From assembly GCA_018417955.1 (NCBI GenBank), contig JACTVC010000002.1:2666001-2730000 (forward strand): a stretch of DNA of 64,000 nt, given 5' to 3'. Positions 12,447 through 24,903 of the stretch are shown here, piece by piece. Within the stretch, counting starts at the first letter, position 1. Each line of letters starts with the position of its first letter. Source of the DNA: Laccaria trichodermophora. Its lineage: Eukaryota; Basidiomycota; Agaricomycetes; Agaricales; Hydnangiaceae. Below the pieces are notes generated by a model. That model was not told the DNA's origin, did no database searches, and worked only from the letters and a program-made list of their open reading frames with translations. The position numbers were made by a program, and so were the translations under genes.

Positions 12447-14330
12447 CTACTGCCCAAAGCTGAACCCTCCTTGAGGGGCGTTCATATCCGAATGGAACTG
12501 TGTAACCGTCAGCCTCAACTCGATGTTGATCTCAACAGACAACACTTACAGCAAACGCGCCAGAAGCATCCACACTAGGGGCGGTGATAGCCGCATCGAC
12601 ATCGTCTTCATCAGGGAAGTACTTGTCCATGATGTTGAAAGCTTTCTTGTATATTTCCAGGTTGTCGTGCGATTGAAGGTTGTGAATAGTAATCATACCA
12701 CCAGCTTCTTCCACGAACAACGCATACTGATTGGCGGCTCCAGGCCCAGCAGCAACCTTATCAGCCTCTCCAATCTTCAAGATGTTGTCAAGACCATCTA
12801 GCGCTACTTGAATGATCTTGTTGTCCATCATTGTCAATAGATCACAGAGTGGTTTGATACATCCTTGAGAAACCAGATAACGAATCTGGGAGGGCTCTTG
12901 AAGACCGCCTGAAGTAGCGTTTGAGATGGCCCAGCAAGCCTCCTTCCTTGTCTTGAAATCTGCATTCTGAAGGATGTTGATGAGAGGGGGGATGATGTTG
13001 GCGTCTATGACGGATTGAATCTGAGGAGGAGAGCCAGCGGTGATGTTGGAAATTGTCCAGCAAGCCTCCTTTCGAATACCATCCTTCGGGGAGGAGAGTA
13101 GAGAAAGGAGGGCAGGGAGAGCACCAGAAGCGATGACGACCTGAGTTTGAAGATCATCACCAGTTACGATGTTTCCAACAGAGCGCAGGGCTGGCGTTTG
13201 AACAGATGTTGACTGGTGCATGAGTAGATCGACCAAGCGCCTGCAAACGCCAGACTCGATAACCGCCTGTATTTTATCGTTTGAACCATCAGATAAATAG
13301 GAAATTGCCCAACAGGCGTCAATCAAGATCTCGTCGTCGAGGGAGTAGATTAACTTCGTCAAAACGGTCAACGCAGGGGAAATCTGGCGAGCATAAAATA
13401 CGTTAGAAGCATCAAAGGACAAGCATTTGATTTACCAATTCCCAATCAGGTTGAGGAGACTTTCCCCTACAGAAGTTACTTAAGGTCCAAGTAGCGTTCC
13501 GCAACATGCTAAGCTTGTGATGTTCGCTTAAAAGGGTCAACAAAGGCCTTAGAGCCCCTTGTTGGAGAACGTAGTCTCTGCACTGGGGACTATCTCCGGC
13601 AATGTTTCCCAGGGCCCAAACGGCTTGCTCGCGAACATCGAGAGTAGGAGAAGAGAGCAAATTGATAAATTCCGGAACAGCTTGCGCGCTGATGACGACT
13701 TGCGTATGTTCAGCCGTTCCAGAAGCGATGTTAGTGAGTGCCCAAGCGGCTTCGAACTAATGCGTGAAGCGTGTGTCAACACAATCGATGATGCAAAAAG
13801 GGGTGATCGGTACTAACTTGAAGCATGGAATGGCCATGTTGAAGGAATTCGACGAAGCGGGGTACGACACCACACTCGATGACGCGCTCGATCGGAGGAT
13901 TTTTCTCTTTTGAAAGCAGCTTGCGAAATTTGGTAGTCGCGTCCAATTGGCGCTCAGGATCTTCAGAAAACACGCCCGAAACCATCTCTTCAGCCAACTG
14001 AAACAAAAGATATCAGCAAACGAAAGAGAACGTAGAGGTGATGCCAGATACAGGGGGATCCCAAGTGCCACCACCGACCTCCTCATCTGAGTCTGGTCCT
14101 GCGGATGGGAGGAAGTTTCGTCTCTTGGAAATGTTTTCCTCTCTCTTCTGGCGCCTAATTTCGACCTGTTGCTCCTCGCGACGACGCCTGAGGTCATCTT
14201 GCTTCAGGGCACCCTTGCTTTTGTAGGCTGTGGAATGGATCGCGCTTAAGCGACAATCTTGATAGCACAGTAGATGGCGCTTACCCTCTCTACGCGCCTT
14301 CATGGTGCGAGATTCTGCAGCTGAGTCCAT
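12447..14330 (-). CDS. SRP1: Importin alpha (karyopherin alpha)
   Basis: Importin alpha recognises classical nuclear localisation signals and couples cargo to importin beta. The first exon (ATG 14328-14330) reads [15 protein letters not shown]; after an intron the importin-beta-binding domain follows with [19 protein letters not shown] and ISKRRNF. Armadillo repeats are visible along the rest: [20 protein letters not shown] sequence, [87 protein letters not shown] and [14 protein letters not shown]. The last intron moves the frame into [16 protein letters not shown], ending TAG at 12447-12449. The repeated W...N residues that line the signal-binding groove are kept. About 535 residues, normal length. 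Confidence 0.94.
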
Positions 14331-14920
14331 CGTTTAGCAAGATTCTATCGAGTGGCACTGGTCGTGAATAGCTGATGGAAGAAGGAAAGGAAGAACAGGC
14401 TCTTGTCTTTCAAGCCCTCTCCTGTGACAATCGCGTGACATATCACGTGTGGTCTGATTAGATCGTAGAGCAAAGTGGCAGGGAGATCAATTGCCGACTC
14501 ATTCGAGGCTTTTACTCAACTGAAATCTGATTCGGAAATATAGTAGTAGGTTTCCCCGCGAGCCAAACGAGCCTTTAAAAAAGCTAGATTTATACTGAAG
14601 GTACCGTTTCCCTCAGACTGGGCACAACGATGCCCTTGTCACCAATGGTGTCCATGAAAACTTCATCGACAGCAACAGACTAGTCAGCACTATTAAGAGC
14701 GATTCATTTATGTTCATCGAGAATCGCGACGTGGAGAAGAGGACCAGCATTAACTTTCCTCCAGAATGAGAGAAGTTATCAAACCTTGAGAAGTTAAGCA
14801 CCGATGATTGCAGATTCTGACGAAGCGAAGGAGGAAAAGAATGAATTGTAGAAAACAGATAATTAAGAGGGACTCTAAAACCATTAAGCATAGAAAGCCC
14901 AGTGCTGTCTCAAGCATTGC
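14331..14920. promoter_or_regulatory. Importin alpha upstream region and Rpn2 3' region
   Basis: This 590-bp gap lies between the start of the importin alpha gene and the stop of the upstream, co-oriented RPN2 gene. A palindromic CACGTG lies at 14444-14449, about 115 bp from the importin start. Reading frames at 14613-14891 show no family motif. Confidence 0.45.
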
Positions 14921-17900
14921 CTATGTGTCATTGTCGAAGGGGTACTGCAGGATGAGGTTAGAAAGGGAAAAATAAAGGTAGATCCTAAACGAACCTCGAA
15001 CGATTCTGGAGGGTCTGCTTCTGGTTCACTTTCGTTCAATGCGATGTGACGGCCGGAAGGCTGAGCACCTGGCGCATGACCATTTTCTGCAGGGACAGCT
15101 GTTGGGGCAGGGGCTTGTATTACAGCGGCCTGAAGATCAATAAAATCGGCTTCGGCTTCTGGTCTTGAGTCAACGAGGATCAAAATGCCACCGCCTCCTG
15201 CATATTTTTCTGATCCCAAACCAAGAGCGAAAGTAGATGGCGCCATGACGGCTCTTCCAGCTCTAGATAGCGGCGTCTTCGTTGAAACGGCTCGCACGGG
15301 CTGATAACGACCATCATTTGGGAAGAAAATATAACCCAACTGTGCGGGAGTGACACGAGAGAAGTTAGGGCGCGTCTCAAATGATGGTTCAACCCTTTTA
15401 GGCCTCGCTATTGATGTTGACGCCCTGGATTCGTCGGCTAGGTTCGAAAGTGATCGATTAATGGGAGAAACATCTCCATCTTTTGGCGAGGCAGCCTCTT
15501 CCGCCTTCATCTCTACATCGCTATCAGCTTCAACCTTTGTGTCTTTCTCATCCTAAGATAATTTCAGCCCAAAGCGCTTCTCACACTTCTAATACCGGAC
15601 AGAAAACTCACCATCTCCATTGTGTCGCCTTCAGCTGCTGCTTTCTTCTTTTCTCTCGCCTTGACCTTTGCTGTTGTTGATAGAACGGCGGTTGCCACCT
15701 TGGTCACAGCTTCCTTCTTGGGAGGCTTTGTAGATAACGGATAAGCAAATAGACTCGGTCTGGCGTTGGATATATAATCAAACTTGGGAGCCTATAGCCG
15801 GAGGAATTAAAAGAGAGAATTGGAAAGGTCGTAAGGGGCGAACCTTAAGATCACCATTGAGGCCAATGATTCCTGTTGGTGAAAATGCTAGACAAGCGCA
15901 GTGGGCGAGTGGATACCAATACCAGAACTGACAAAACATAACCATGCCGACAATCGCGCTGGTATTTGTGCTGCCTGCTCGACTTTGAAGGCTGATTGTG
16001 ACATTCCGCCCTCCCGCGTCAATGAAACCCTGTCCAATGGCGGCGCCGAAGCGCGCCATCGGATCTTCGTGCTTATCAGAGATAACTTTGGTATACTTGG
16101 CACGCGTGTCAGAAAGCGAGGGTGACGAGGCTTCTGATTGCTCCACTAGAATCATGCCCAGAGCGATAAAAGCGCCCTGACGCACGAAGTCGACACTGTC
16201 CTTGGTCATGGGTTCCAAGATTTCAACTGCGTCCTAAGAAAAGAAAGATTATCGAAGCAAAGTTTGGAATATCCTGAAAGCGTACCTGAAGTCCCGTTCC
16301 CGCACATGCAATGCCGAGTGCAAGCGTAGCACCACAACGGACGTGAGGGTTGTAGCTCTCGCTTAGTAGCTGAACGACCCGAGGTACTTGGCTTGGGTTT
16401 TTGAACAGAAGGAAGGCAAGCGAAGTTACAGCAGCTCGTCGAACGTCATCCGATGTGTCCGATACAGCGATATGTAGCAGTTGTCGAACCGCATCGTTAT
16501 TAGCAGTACCAGCGTAGGCCAGAGCCAGGGTATACACTCCTCCATACCGTAAAATGGGGTCCTAAATTGAGTCAACAATACTGATCTGAAAGGGAAGGTC
16601 GCAGACATACCTTTTCAGCGAGCAACGATTTTATAGTTTCGTCTGCCTCTTCCTGACGGCTGTAGAAAATGAAGGCGATGCCCAAACCAAGTCCCCGAAT
16701 AATCTTTTCGTGCTGCGTTTCCTTGGCATACTGAAGCATTTCACGCACGGGTTCAGCCGCGGCCGTTCCGAGCATGATCAAACCCATTGCATAACCTGAA
16801 GCTTCACCAGCAACGGCCGAGTCCATGAACAGGATGTTCTTCAAGTCTTCAAAGGTTTCCATACTCTTCGATCCCATACCAGCAACGCCCAGCCCGAGTG
16901 CTGCTCCATGCTGCACAACTTCACCCTGGGCCGATTTGAGAGTGTCACGGAGATACGTGGTCACGGAACTCCCACAGCTAGCGTTGATCAAACCCAATGC
17001 ATAGAGTGCACCACCTTCCGAGTATGCAGCTCCTTGTATGTTGCTTTCGCCGCCACTTTGAGGAAGATATGGACCAAGTATAGTTTGTCCTTGTTCAAAG
17101 TAGCCCTTATGAATGACGCCAAGACCTGCGGTAGCAGAAAATTTAGACCAATTGGATGCTAGCCCTAGCCACTCCAAATTTTCCCTCAAAAAGACATCTG
17201 ATGTTGTTCCTGCATGCATGAAAGCATTCTGAAGAGTTAATGCAGTGTGGAAGATAGAGGACCGCGGCTCAAGGGCGTCCTGAAGGTGCAAAAGTCACTA
17301 CGCAATGTTACTGTTCAAGGAATCATTGTCACCTTTGTGTTTTTGAGAATAAGAAGGTCGGTCTGGTTGTTACGTTTGAGAAATTCAAGGTAGAGCTTGA
17401 CTGATTCCTTGCCGGTCAAGATAGTACGGAGCTTATCGTAGACACTCTTGGTTTTCTATGATGACGAGATGGTCAGCCAAAGACGGTACGGATCGTTAAC
17501 ATGTCTCACTTCATCTCCTTCAGGAAGGTCTTCGCGCAACGTCTCCAAAAAATCTTGGCTGCCGCCTTCCACCAAATCGAAGGCAAACTGATAGGCCAGA
17601 AGCTGCTCCCTCGTGACCAGGGAGGTCAAGAAAGAAATCGTCAGTGATGGGTCGCTAAGCGTGACAAGTAGGCGGGTGAGTGCATGGACATGCGGTGAGC
17701 CATCCCCGGCCGTCGGTTGAGGAAAGAGAGGGAATAGAAATCGAAGAACATGATCTCTGTAAGATAACGAGAAACCTGTGTTCAGAACGCCTTCCATGGC
17801 GTACGAAAGTAGCGATGTGTCCTGAGTCTGTTTATAGACACCTGAGATGACGTCTAAGCGGCGAGATTCAAGTGCAATTCCAATCGCCTGCAAAAGAGCG

Positions 17901-18517
17901 GTCAGGGGATTTGCACGTAATTGAACTACTCGCACCATTCCGCACCTGCTTGTATTCGCCCTCCGCAATACAGCGGTTAAAAATGCTCTCAATGATAGCT
18001 TGCAGGCGAGAGTCAACCTTCGCTTTACTGCTAGATTGTTCTTCCGTCCGGACTTCGATGTATTTGTCGATAGCTTTCGCTGGAGATGAAATTATCAGGT
18101 CAAAATATCATCACGCGCTTTATCGGGAAGGATGACACACATATAATAGTCTCCACATATTCCTCCGATCCTAATTTGCGAGTCTCGGCCTGGAACGCGC
18201 TTCCCGCACCAAGGGCAAAGGAGAGTGCCTCATCATACTCGCCCAAGAAGTAATAGACCTTGCTTGCAAGCAAAGCGGCCGCATCGCGAGCAGGTTTAGG
18301 AAATTCGTCAGTTTCATATAGTGCTTCACTGATTTGAGGGGTTAGCTGAGAAAACAAATGGAGTGGAAACGAACATGACAGCGATATGTTCAGAAATCTC
18401 GGCCCAGAACTGAGGAACCAGAGGGATCAGAGCTTTGAGAGCATGTTGCTTGAATATAGAATCTGGCTCCTGAAGAAGAGCCAATACGCCAGCTGCTGAA
18501 GACTGTTGGCGAACCAT
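14921..18517 (-). CDS. RPN2: 26S proteasome regulatory subunit Rpn2 (PSMD1)
   Basis: Rpn2 is the large solenoid subunit of the proteasome base that docks Rpn13. The first ATG (18515-18517) gives [20 protein letters not shown], matching the SAAG start of the human protein, then [10 protein letters not shown]. Later exons contain [116 protein letters not shown], the toroid repeat [48 protein letters not shown] and FWYWYPLAH. The C-terminal region has an insert with charged low-complexity sequence and ends after an intron with ESFE-YPFDNDT, equivalent to the Rpn13-binding tail. TAG is at 14921-14923. The gene is divergent from COX13. Confidence 0.94.
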
Positions 18518-18663
18518 TGCGGTTAATGAGAAAGAAAGTTGCAAACTCGTCTGTGGCTGAGGTGACGCGTCCTGCAAGTCGCAACGCCTTGTATTCTAAA
18601 CATAGATAAACATAGTCACCGATCCGAAATAACCCTTGTAGTCTCCCGAATTCACAATAATTC
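18518..18663. promoter_or_regulatory. Divergent promoter RPN2 / COX13
   Basis: The two start codons are 146 bp apart and face away from each other, so one compact intergenic region must serve both genes. I see no proteasome-box (GGTGGCAAA) in it. Confidence 0.5.
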
Positions 18664-19262
18664 ATGGCTTCTCTTGCCCGCAACTCGTTTCGCGCCCTTC
18701 GCGTCGCTCCTCGTTCGCGTACCTTCACCTCCGCTGCAGAACATCCTGCTCTCACCAAGTACAATGCAGACGATAAGGCTCTCATGCACCACGCTGCAGG
18801 TCAGACCCACTGTTCCACGTTACTACCCTTCTAACCTTGTCTCTCCTTGTCTCCATAGAGGCTTCTAATCTCTGGAGGAAAATCAGGTTTGTCACTACGC
18901 GTATCTCTGAGACTCGTGCGTTAACCGTCACCTAGCTATTACGTTTGCATCCCTGGCAGTGGGTATCAACCAGACTCGCTTCCTGCGACCTTGTGACAAC
19001 CCCTTCCCTTAGTTGCTGTTTGCCTAGCATGGGTTTACAATGCTGAAGCTGAACACGCTGCACACGTAGAGCACATTAAGCACGAAAATGGTGGTGTCCT
19101 CCCCGAGGCTCCCGCCTATGACTACATGAGCAGGAGAAGCAAGCCTTTCCCCTGGGGACCCAACTCTTTGTTCTTCAATCCACATGTAAGTCAACATTTT
19201 AACGGAGGTTCAAATTAAATTATTTCATCAATCAGGTTAACAAGGATATGTCGGAGGCTTAA
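18664..19262 (+). CDS. COX13: Cytochrome c oxidase subunit VIa (Cox13)
   Basis: This nuclear-encoded subunit of respiratory complex IV has one inner-membrane helix. The ATG at 18664 begins MASLARNSFRALRVAPRSRT, an Arg-rich mitochondrial presequence. Exons then give ALTKYNADDKALMHHAA, EASNLWRKIS, YYVCIPG-IAVCLAWVYNAEAEH (membrane helix), ENGGVLPEAPAYDYM, RRSKPFPWGPNSLFFNPH and VNKDMSEA with TAA at 19260-19262. These match the fungal subunit almost residue for residue. The donor near 18957 (GCA|GTGGGT) is not a strong consensus, and an alternative site would change a residue or two at that joint. Length is about 135 residues. Confidence 0.93.
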
Positions 19263-19569
19263 AGCCCGTAGCTTCTTGTTGTAGATTGACATCGATCAAT
19301 TTGAAGGTGTTCTGTGTTAGATCATCCCCACAAGAAAGTATCTATTACGTATCCGCATTCTGCGGGGGGCTCGCTTCGCCATCCGAGTTGTATGGTAGCT
19401 CTACATCACAGTTTTACAGAGATTAACGTATATCGTAGTACGTACTGCACAATATAAGAAGCATGTACGCGCATATTCGTCGACGCGATGTTCAAGCGAT
19501 GTTGCATCATGTGTTTACCGCCCAGTTTTTGTACTCTAGAATAATCGTAAAAATCGAAATAAAAGCCTG
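19263..19569. other. Boundary between housekeeping block and accessory island
   Basis: No gene is supported here. COX13 ends at the left side and a broken monooxygenase fragment starts at the right side. Confidence 0.45.
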
Positions 19570-19870
19570 AGTTCACTCAAGCGAGACGTTGTGCCTTCGG
19601 GAAGGAAGCTGCTTCACGTTGAGCAAAGGCAAAGTGATGACGAATATGACCTACACTTTAGGGAAGGGGTTCGACCTCGTCGTCGGTGCGGATGGGCCCG
19701 GGTGGTCGAAGGTGCGCCCATGTCTTACAGACGTAAAGCCGTTCTACTCGGGCGTATCCTTCATCGATGTGGAGGAATGTTACCCTTGGTTATCGGCCTT
19801 CGTGGGTGCAGGTAAACCACAATAGCACTGTTCCGGTCAACATGCAGGATACCACCTCGCGCGGTGGCAT
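19570..19870 (+). pseudogene. FAD-dependent monooxygenase, internal fragment
   Basis: A short open stretch reads GKGFDLVVGADGPGWSKVRP followed by DVKPFYSGVSFIDV and a C-terminal YPWL-AFVGAG, the middle section of TetX/PHBH-like FAD monooxygenases (the GADG-W-S-VRP motif binds FAD). Neither the N-terminal dinucleotide-binding GxGxxG segment nor the C-terminal GDAAH motif is near it, and the frame stops at 19823-19825. It is therefore a relic. The portion present is roughly the portion missing from the monooxygenase relic at 35536-36206. Whether both come from one ancestral gene is inference. Confidence 0.65.
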
Positions 19871-19989
19871 CTTGGGCTTGGGTAATTTTTTGTAGATGAG
19901 AGAGACAGAGTGCGAAGGTGGGAGACTGCGGCGCAAGTGATATCAAAGTAGAAAGCCAATGGGTCCTCAGGCTAAACCAAGGACATACT

Positions 19990-19998
19990 AATGGCCAA
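19990..19998 (+). repeat. Candidate target-site duplication, left copy (LINE)
   Basis: AATGGCCAA here recurs at 27119-27127, directly after a short tandem tail, and may be the target duplication of the retrotransposon. A 9-bp match can occur by chance. Confidence 0.4.
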
Positions 19999-20015
19999 GT
20001 TGTGACACACTTCAG

Positions 20016-20054
20016 ACACACCAAGTATGATGCGCTTGGCCGCACTTGGTGTGT
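20016..20054. repeat. Hairpin-forming inverted repeat near LINE 5' end
   Basis: ACACACCAAGT at 20016-20026 is repeated in reverse complement at 20044-20054 with a loop of about 17 bases. It lies just inside the proposed left border of the LINE. Role unknown. Confidence 0.5.
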
Positions 20055-20486
20055 GCCAGTTCTCGCTCTTGTTTCCCCTAACGCGGATGTATTGCAATTG
20101 TCAACAACAATCAACAACAACGACAACCACCCGAGCCCAAAATTTACTAAATCCCCGAATCCCTTACAGACTCTACCTCCCTTTCACCCCATAACCCGAT
20201 ACATTTTACTTAGTTAAATTCCCTGAATCCACACATACCAAAATCTTATCATCTGTCTCCACTTTAACACTTTTTATAATAAGCTTGTTCACCAAAACGA
20301 ACCATTTTCCCTTTACTTCACTCCTCGCAACTTTACCTAGTCGTCTCCTCCCATCTCTGTACCCCGTCTATTTTGCTTTATCTTGTCGTTATCTTGTCCC
20401 TACCAAAACCCTTGACCCTTCCTCCATCCATCCGTCCCTTATGTAAACCCTACTTTCCAACTCGGTCCTTCTTTCCCACCTCCCAA

Positions 20487-21197
20487 ATGACGCCGCCTCA
20501 CACTCTTCCCTCTTCGCCTCCTCTTCCCTCTGCTCCCTCTAGAAGAAACCCTGCGGCCTCCCTCCCTCCTTTCTCTTCACGCACTGCGCTTCCCTCCCCT
20601 CATGCCCTCGATACCATCAAGGCTCTCACCAGACGCTTGGACACGATGGAGGCGCGGAATCAGAAACAACGTGAAGCCACAGATCTCCAGCTCACGACAA
20701 TCTGTAGCTTGCTACAGACCGCCACACATGCCGTTTCCCAGCTCAGCAATCGTCTTGTTATTTCTCAACGCGCGATTCTTGCTCAGTCCACGGAAATTGC
20801 GCTTCTTCGTAACCTGTCCGATATCCGCGCTAACAAGATGACGCTCAAGACGCATTTGTTGGTTGGAATGGAACTGGAAAAGGCAGTCGAGGCACGAGCT
20901 ATGCTGGCAGAGTTTCAGAAGGAGGAAGCTGCTCTCTTGAACAAGATCAACCAAGCCAATCGGAACTTCCTCACAATCATCGGGGGCCACGTTGATCAGT
21001 TTCATCCTGTCTCCTCGCTTAGCCCTGTACATCCGAGTACGCCTACAGTGCCTCCCGGACTCTTCAATGTTGGTCGCACGGATGGTCTGGTTGCTCCGGT
21101 TGATGCACGTTCCCTTTCCCAAAAATCTGATGACCGAGGCGTTTTCTTTTCCAAAAGGCGCTGCGTTTCAAATGATGATAACCAAGAAAGGAAATAG
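20487..21197 (+). CDS. LINE ORF1-like coiled-coil protein
   Basis: An uninterrupted frame of about 236 codons starts at ATG 20487 (MTPPHTLPSSPPLPSAP) and ends at TAG 21195-21197. A Pro/Ser-rich N-terminus (residues 1-40) is followed by a helical stretch with heptad character (about residues 45-155, including LDTIKALTRRLDTMEARNQK and ELEKAVEARAMLAEFQKEE) and a basic, poorly ordered tail. No zinc knuckle or RRM is evident. Position directly upstream of the endonuclease/RT frame and the coiled coil make an ORF1 role, RNA binding and trimerisation, likely. This is the only long undamaged frame of the element. The assignment rests on position rather than on sequence similarity. Confidence 0.55.
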   Translation: MTPPHTLPSSPPLPSAPSRRNPAASLPPFSSRTALPSPHALDTIKALTRRLDTMEARNQKQREATDLQLTTICSLLQTATHAVSQLSNRLVISQRAILAQSTEIALLRNLSDIRANKMTLKTHLLVGMELEKAVEARAMLAEFQKEEAALLNKINQANRNFLTIIGGHVDQFHPVSSLSPVHPSTPTVPPGLFNVGRTDGLVAPVDARSLSQKSDDRGVFFSKRRCVSNDDNQERK

Positions 21198-24151
21198 CGT
21201 TATTGGCTACAGGTAGCTTGATGAAGGTTGACTCGCCCGATCCTCAAGCAAAGGAAGTTGGCGAGGTACGCCCCTTACCACTGTTGTTGCAGGACACGCT
21301 GATGGTGATTCACGACGGCACCTCAACCCCCTCTTCGAACTTGTCAAAGAAATCCCTGCCTAGATCCACAGGCATTTTTCGAGGGGTGTTTGACTGTCTA
21401 AGAGATTTGAGTAGCTGTCTTCGTGATAGCCGCCCCCATTGTAGATCTGACCGAACTTGGAAGTGTTCCTCTGACTTCAACGTAATCTTTCTTCTTGGCT
21501 TGTTCGTCTTTGCGGCTAGCATGGTTCAAACAGTATCAGCATTTGTCCCACCCTCAGCCACGTCGACATTCACGATATACGGCCTAAACGGTAACGGAAT
21601 GGTGCATCCTGTTAAGATCAACCACTTCAACTCCGTTATTGGCACGCGTAGGCCCCATGTGTTTGTTGTCAACGAAACGAAGACCAAGACCAAGTTAGGT
21701 AGTTCCTTACCCTATTCTGACTACGACATCTATGAAGAGCCGGGTGAATGCGCTGAAGGCCATCACATCTTCAAGTGGGGAGTCGTTGTTGGTGTTCGGA
21801 AGGATCTCCAGGTTGCTCAGCGGCTTGAGGTTACACAGAAAGCCCTGAAGGGGCGAGTGGTTGCTTTAGATATTGTACTGCCGACTCCTGATGGCAGGTG
21901 TTTCAGACATCGTTTCATCGGCGCATATGCTCTGTGGAATAAGTCTTTGTCAGTCTACCACGTCATCGTGGACTATAGCAGGCGACTTTAACGCGACTGT
22001 TGCTTCCTTCGAGCGCTTGAGTGGTGGTTCAGATGCTAGGGACCAGTATCTGAAGTTCCTAGCTGACACGGATGGACATGACTTGTGGATGGATGTTGAA
22101 GAGCGTTCTCGTATCAATGATTGGACGTGCAGGAGTAGCCGAAGTGCAGCTGAGGGAAACATTATAGATCGAGTTGTGACCTCAAGGGCAACTAGGGTTG
22201 ACTCAGAGATAGCGGTGGCTGACCGGCATTCTGACTGAATACCTTTCACTGACCATAGGGCTATCGTTGCACGAGTTACTCATGCAATGCCTGGTCCCAT
22301 TCAACCTAATGTTGGAAATCCGGTCCATCTTTCAATGGGACGGACGGCGAATCCTCCAAGAATCAAGATCCCTCCCAAGACTGAGAAGCACAAGTATCAA
22401 GTCTTCCGGGATCAAGTTGATGATAGAGTTAAAACTAAGTGTATTCACAAACGGCCAGTCATTGACGATGACTCGTTTGTTCGATGATACACAGAGCTTA
22501 CAGAAATCATTACCTCAGTGGCCGCCAATGTCTTCGGACATACAAAACATTACTTCAAACGTGCTGAAGTGATTACAAATGGTAAGATTAAAGGTATAGT
22601 GGCCGGTATGAAACTTGTTGGCGGCGCCATTCGTTTCGAAAAATCGGACCGTGTGGCAAGAGTCTCGCTCAAGGCGAGGGATCTACATGCACGCGCGCTG
22701 AGGGACTTTTTGCGTGAAGCGTCTGGCGGCACGCTCGCGCAATATCTCGCGAGGAAACGAAGGTGTCTTTACAAGGCTCTTTTTGCTGAAAAGTCGAAGG
22801 AGATTCTTCTTCGAGCTCGTCTTGTGGATAGGCAACGAATTGCCGCCGCCCTCAAAAGCGGCTCTACTCGGAAACTCGTCCAGTCTTCTGACTTCATTCC
22901 GTTTCCCCTTGCTTTGAATGACCTTGATGATCCTGAGAAGCTCGTTTGTGATCCTGAAGGGGTCAAATTAACGACTAGGAATTATTTTACAAGACTGTAT
23001 GATCACAGTCGAGTTCCAGATCTTCCGAAACCTTGGCTTGATACACCTTCGGTTAGAGGGGTCAAAAGTCGAGTGACTGATGATCCGTTTGTCTGGCCAC
23101 TTAAAGCCTCTCTTTCTGACTTTCGCGCGATGCTTAGACGGGGCAATAGCAAACCTTCTCCGGGTCTGGATGGATGGGAGAAGTGGACCATCAAGTCACT
23201 TTCTGATGAGACGCTTAGTCTCGTGCTTGAAATGCACAATTACGAAGTCATGAATTCCCGTTTCCCCGGAAACATGAAAGACATGTGGTTAACAATGTTT
23301 CACAAATGTGGCTTACGCACGGACTTACAAAATTGGAGGGGTCTCTTACTTTCTAACTTTCTTGCGAATTCCCCTATGACTTGGCTCAATGCCTCACTGA
23401 TACGATACTCTGCGGAGAAGATGATACTTCCCGACACTCAGGTGGCTGCACAGCCTGGGGTCCAAAATCGTGACCTCATGAGCTATCTCCCTGGTGTCAA
23501 GTGTTGGGCGAATCGTAACAAGCAGCCAGTTTATGCGTTGAAACGTGATCAGATGAAAGGCTTCGATTATCTGTCGCCTGAAGGCTTTTATGATGCAGTC
23601 CGGGCTTATGGTCTGCCCGAGTCCATTATCGACCTTGATTTTGCTGCCCAGTTTTAAACTCGCTGTTTCATACGAACCGCGTATGGTGTCACTGACCCCG
23701 GGCCTATCATTGTCTCTGGATTAAACAAACAGGGAGGCGCTGCATCCCCGCTCAAATCGACCTTTACCACGAGTCTCGGTCACTACTTCCTTAATGATCT
23801 CTTGTCTAAGGATCCGGAAACTCTGGTCATAACGTCTGGTAGCATGCAGAGGGATGATCCGCATCTCAAGGATGCGAGACTCAGCCTACGCGTTGCTATG
23901 GTTGAGGCAACTGATGACTCTTACATCTTCTCTAAGTCTCTTGCATCGTTGCAACGCAACGCTCTAGCAATGGAACGTTTCCAGTATGCTTATGGATGGT
24001 TGACCCAATGGGCCAAATCGAAAGCATACGTGCTTTCGGCCGGTCAAATTTCAATCAGTTTCGACGGGAAGGGGAGTCAATCCCCTTGCCATAACTGAAC
24101 ATCATGTTGCGCTCATCAAAAATGATTTAGACTTTCTCAGGACAAAGGTTA

Positions 24152-24308
24152 CAGCCATGTGCGGAACATAGGGCGCGGCATGATTTTTTTTTTTCGCCAA
24201 ATAAACAAACAGATTTATGTAGTTGCAAAGTATTCTCTATGTAGCACGCTCAAAAGTCGTCCATTCGGCTTTAAATTAGATCCATTCGACGCCGATTTCA
24301 AATCTGCA
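24152..24308 (+). repeat. Left terminal inverted repeat
   Basis: This arm includes a run of eleven T at 24184-24194 and pairs with 24746-24903. By eye about ten positions differ, two of them CG versus CA. Confidence 0.88.
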
Positions 24309-24745
24309 CACGTTGATGTGTCCATGTTCCATCGACCGCAAGAAATAACCACCGTACTGTCAGAAGCGATCATCTGTGACGTTCGATACGCAACATCCAC
24401 ACTTCAACGTTCCCGTTGCGTCTTTTGGGCAGCTCAGACCTTCAGGTCAAGTTTCTGAAGGAGGGGCATTATTGTAAGCTTCATTGTGGTGCTTTATCCT
24501 GCTTGATCAATGATTCCGGAAGAGCGGACGTGGCCCGACCCATTCATGCCCTGCAACCTGTGACATAATTCAGATGAATTGAAGGGGGCAGCAGCTTTAC
24601 AAATGTATATAAAGGTCAACGTGCAGACAGGGTGGACGAGAATCAAGGCTGGAGGCTGCCACGTCAACGTCCCTCTTACAGTTTTGTCATGTACACAATT
24701 ACACATTCATTTATTCTTCGCAGTGAAAAATTATATACTCTCAGA

Positions 24746-24903
24746 TGCAGATTCAAAATTTGCGTCGAATGGATCTAATTTCAAGCCGAATGGATGACTT
24801 TTGAGTGTGCTACATAGAGAATACTTTGCAACTACATAAATCTGTTTGTTTATTTGGCGAAAAAAAAATAATCATGCCGCGCCCTATGTTCCGCACATGG
24901 CTG
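24746..24903 (-). repeat. Right terminal inverted repeat
   Basis: Reverse complement of the left arm at 24152-24308, with the outer 34 bases identical. Confidence 0.88.

Larger units (their letters stand above)
24152..24903. mobile_element. Non-autonomous TIR element (752 bp) nested in LINE, TA target duplication
   Basis: Near-perfect terminal inverted repeats of about 157 bp begin CAGCCATGTGCGGAACATAG at 24152 and its complement ends at 24903. TA flanks both ends (24150-24151 and 24904-24905). About 440 bp of interior shows no convincing coding sequence, so it looks like a MITE-like deletion derivative. TA duplication fits the Tc1/mariner group, but the superfamily is inference. The insertion interrupts the reverse-transcriptase frame in codon phase. 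Confidence 0.88.

Noticed and set aside
14613..14891. Minus-strand open frame between importin alpha and RPN2
   Set aside because: No motif and no in-frame homology; it lies in a plain intergenic gap.
19761..20126. Minus-strand open frame overlapping the monooxygenase fragment
   Set aside because: The plus-strand frame has clear monooxygenase motifs; the minus frame has none and crosses the LINE border.
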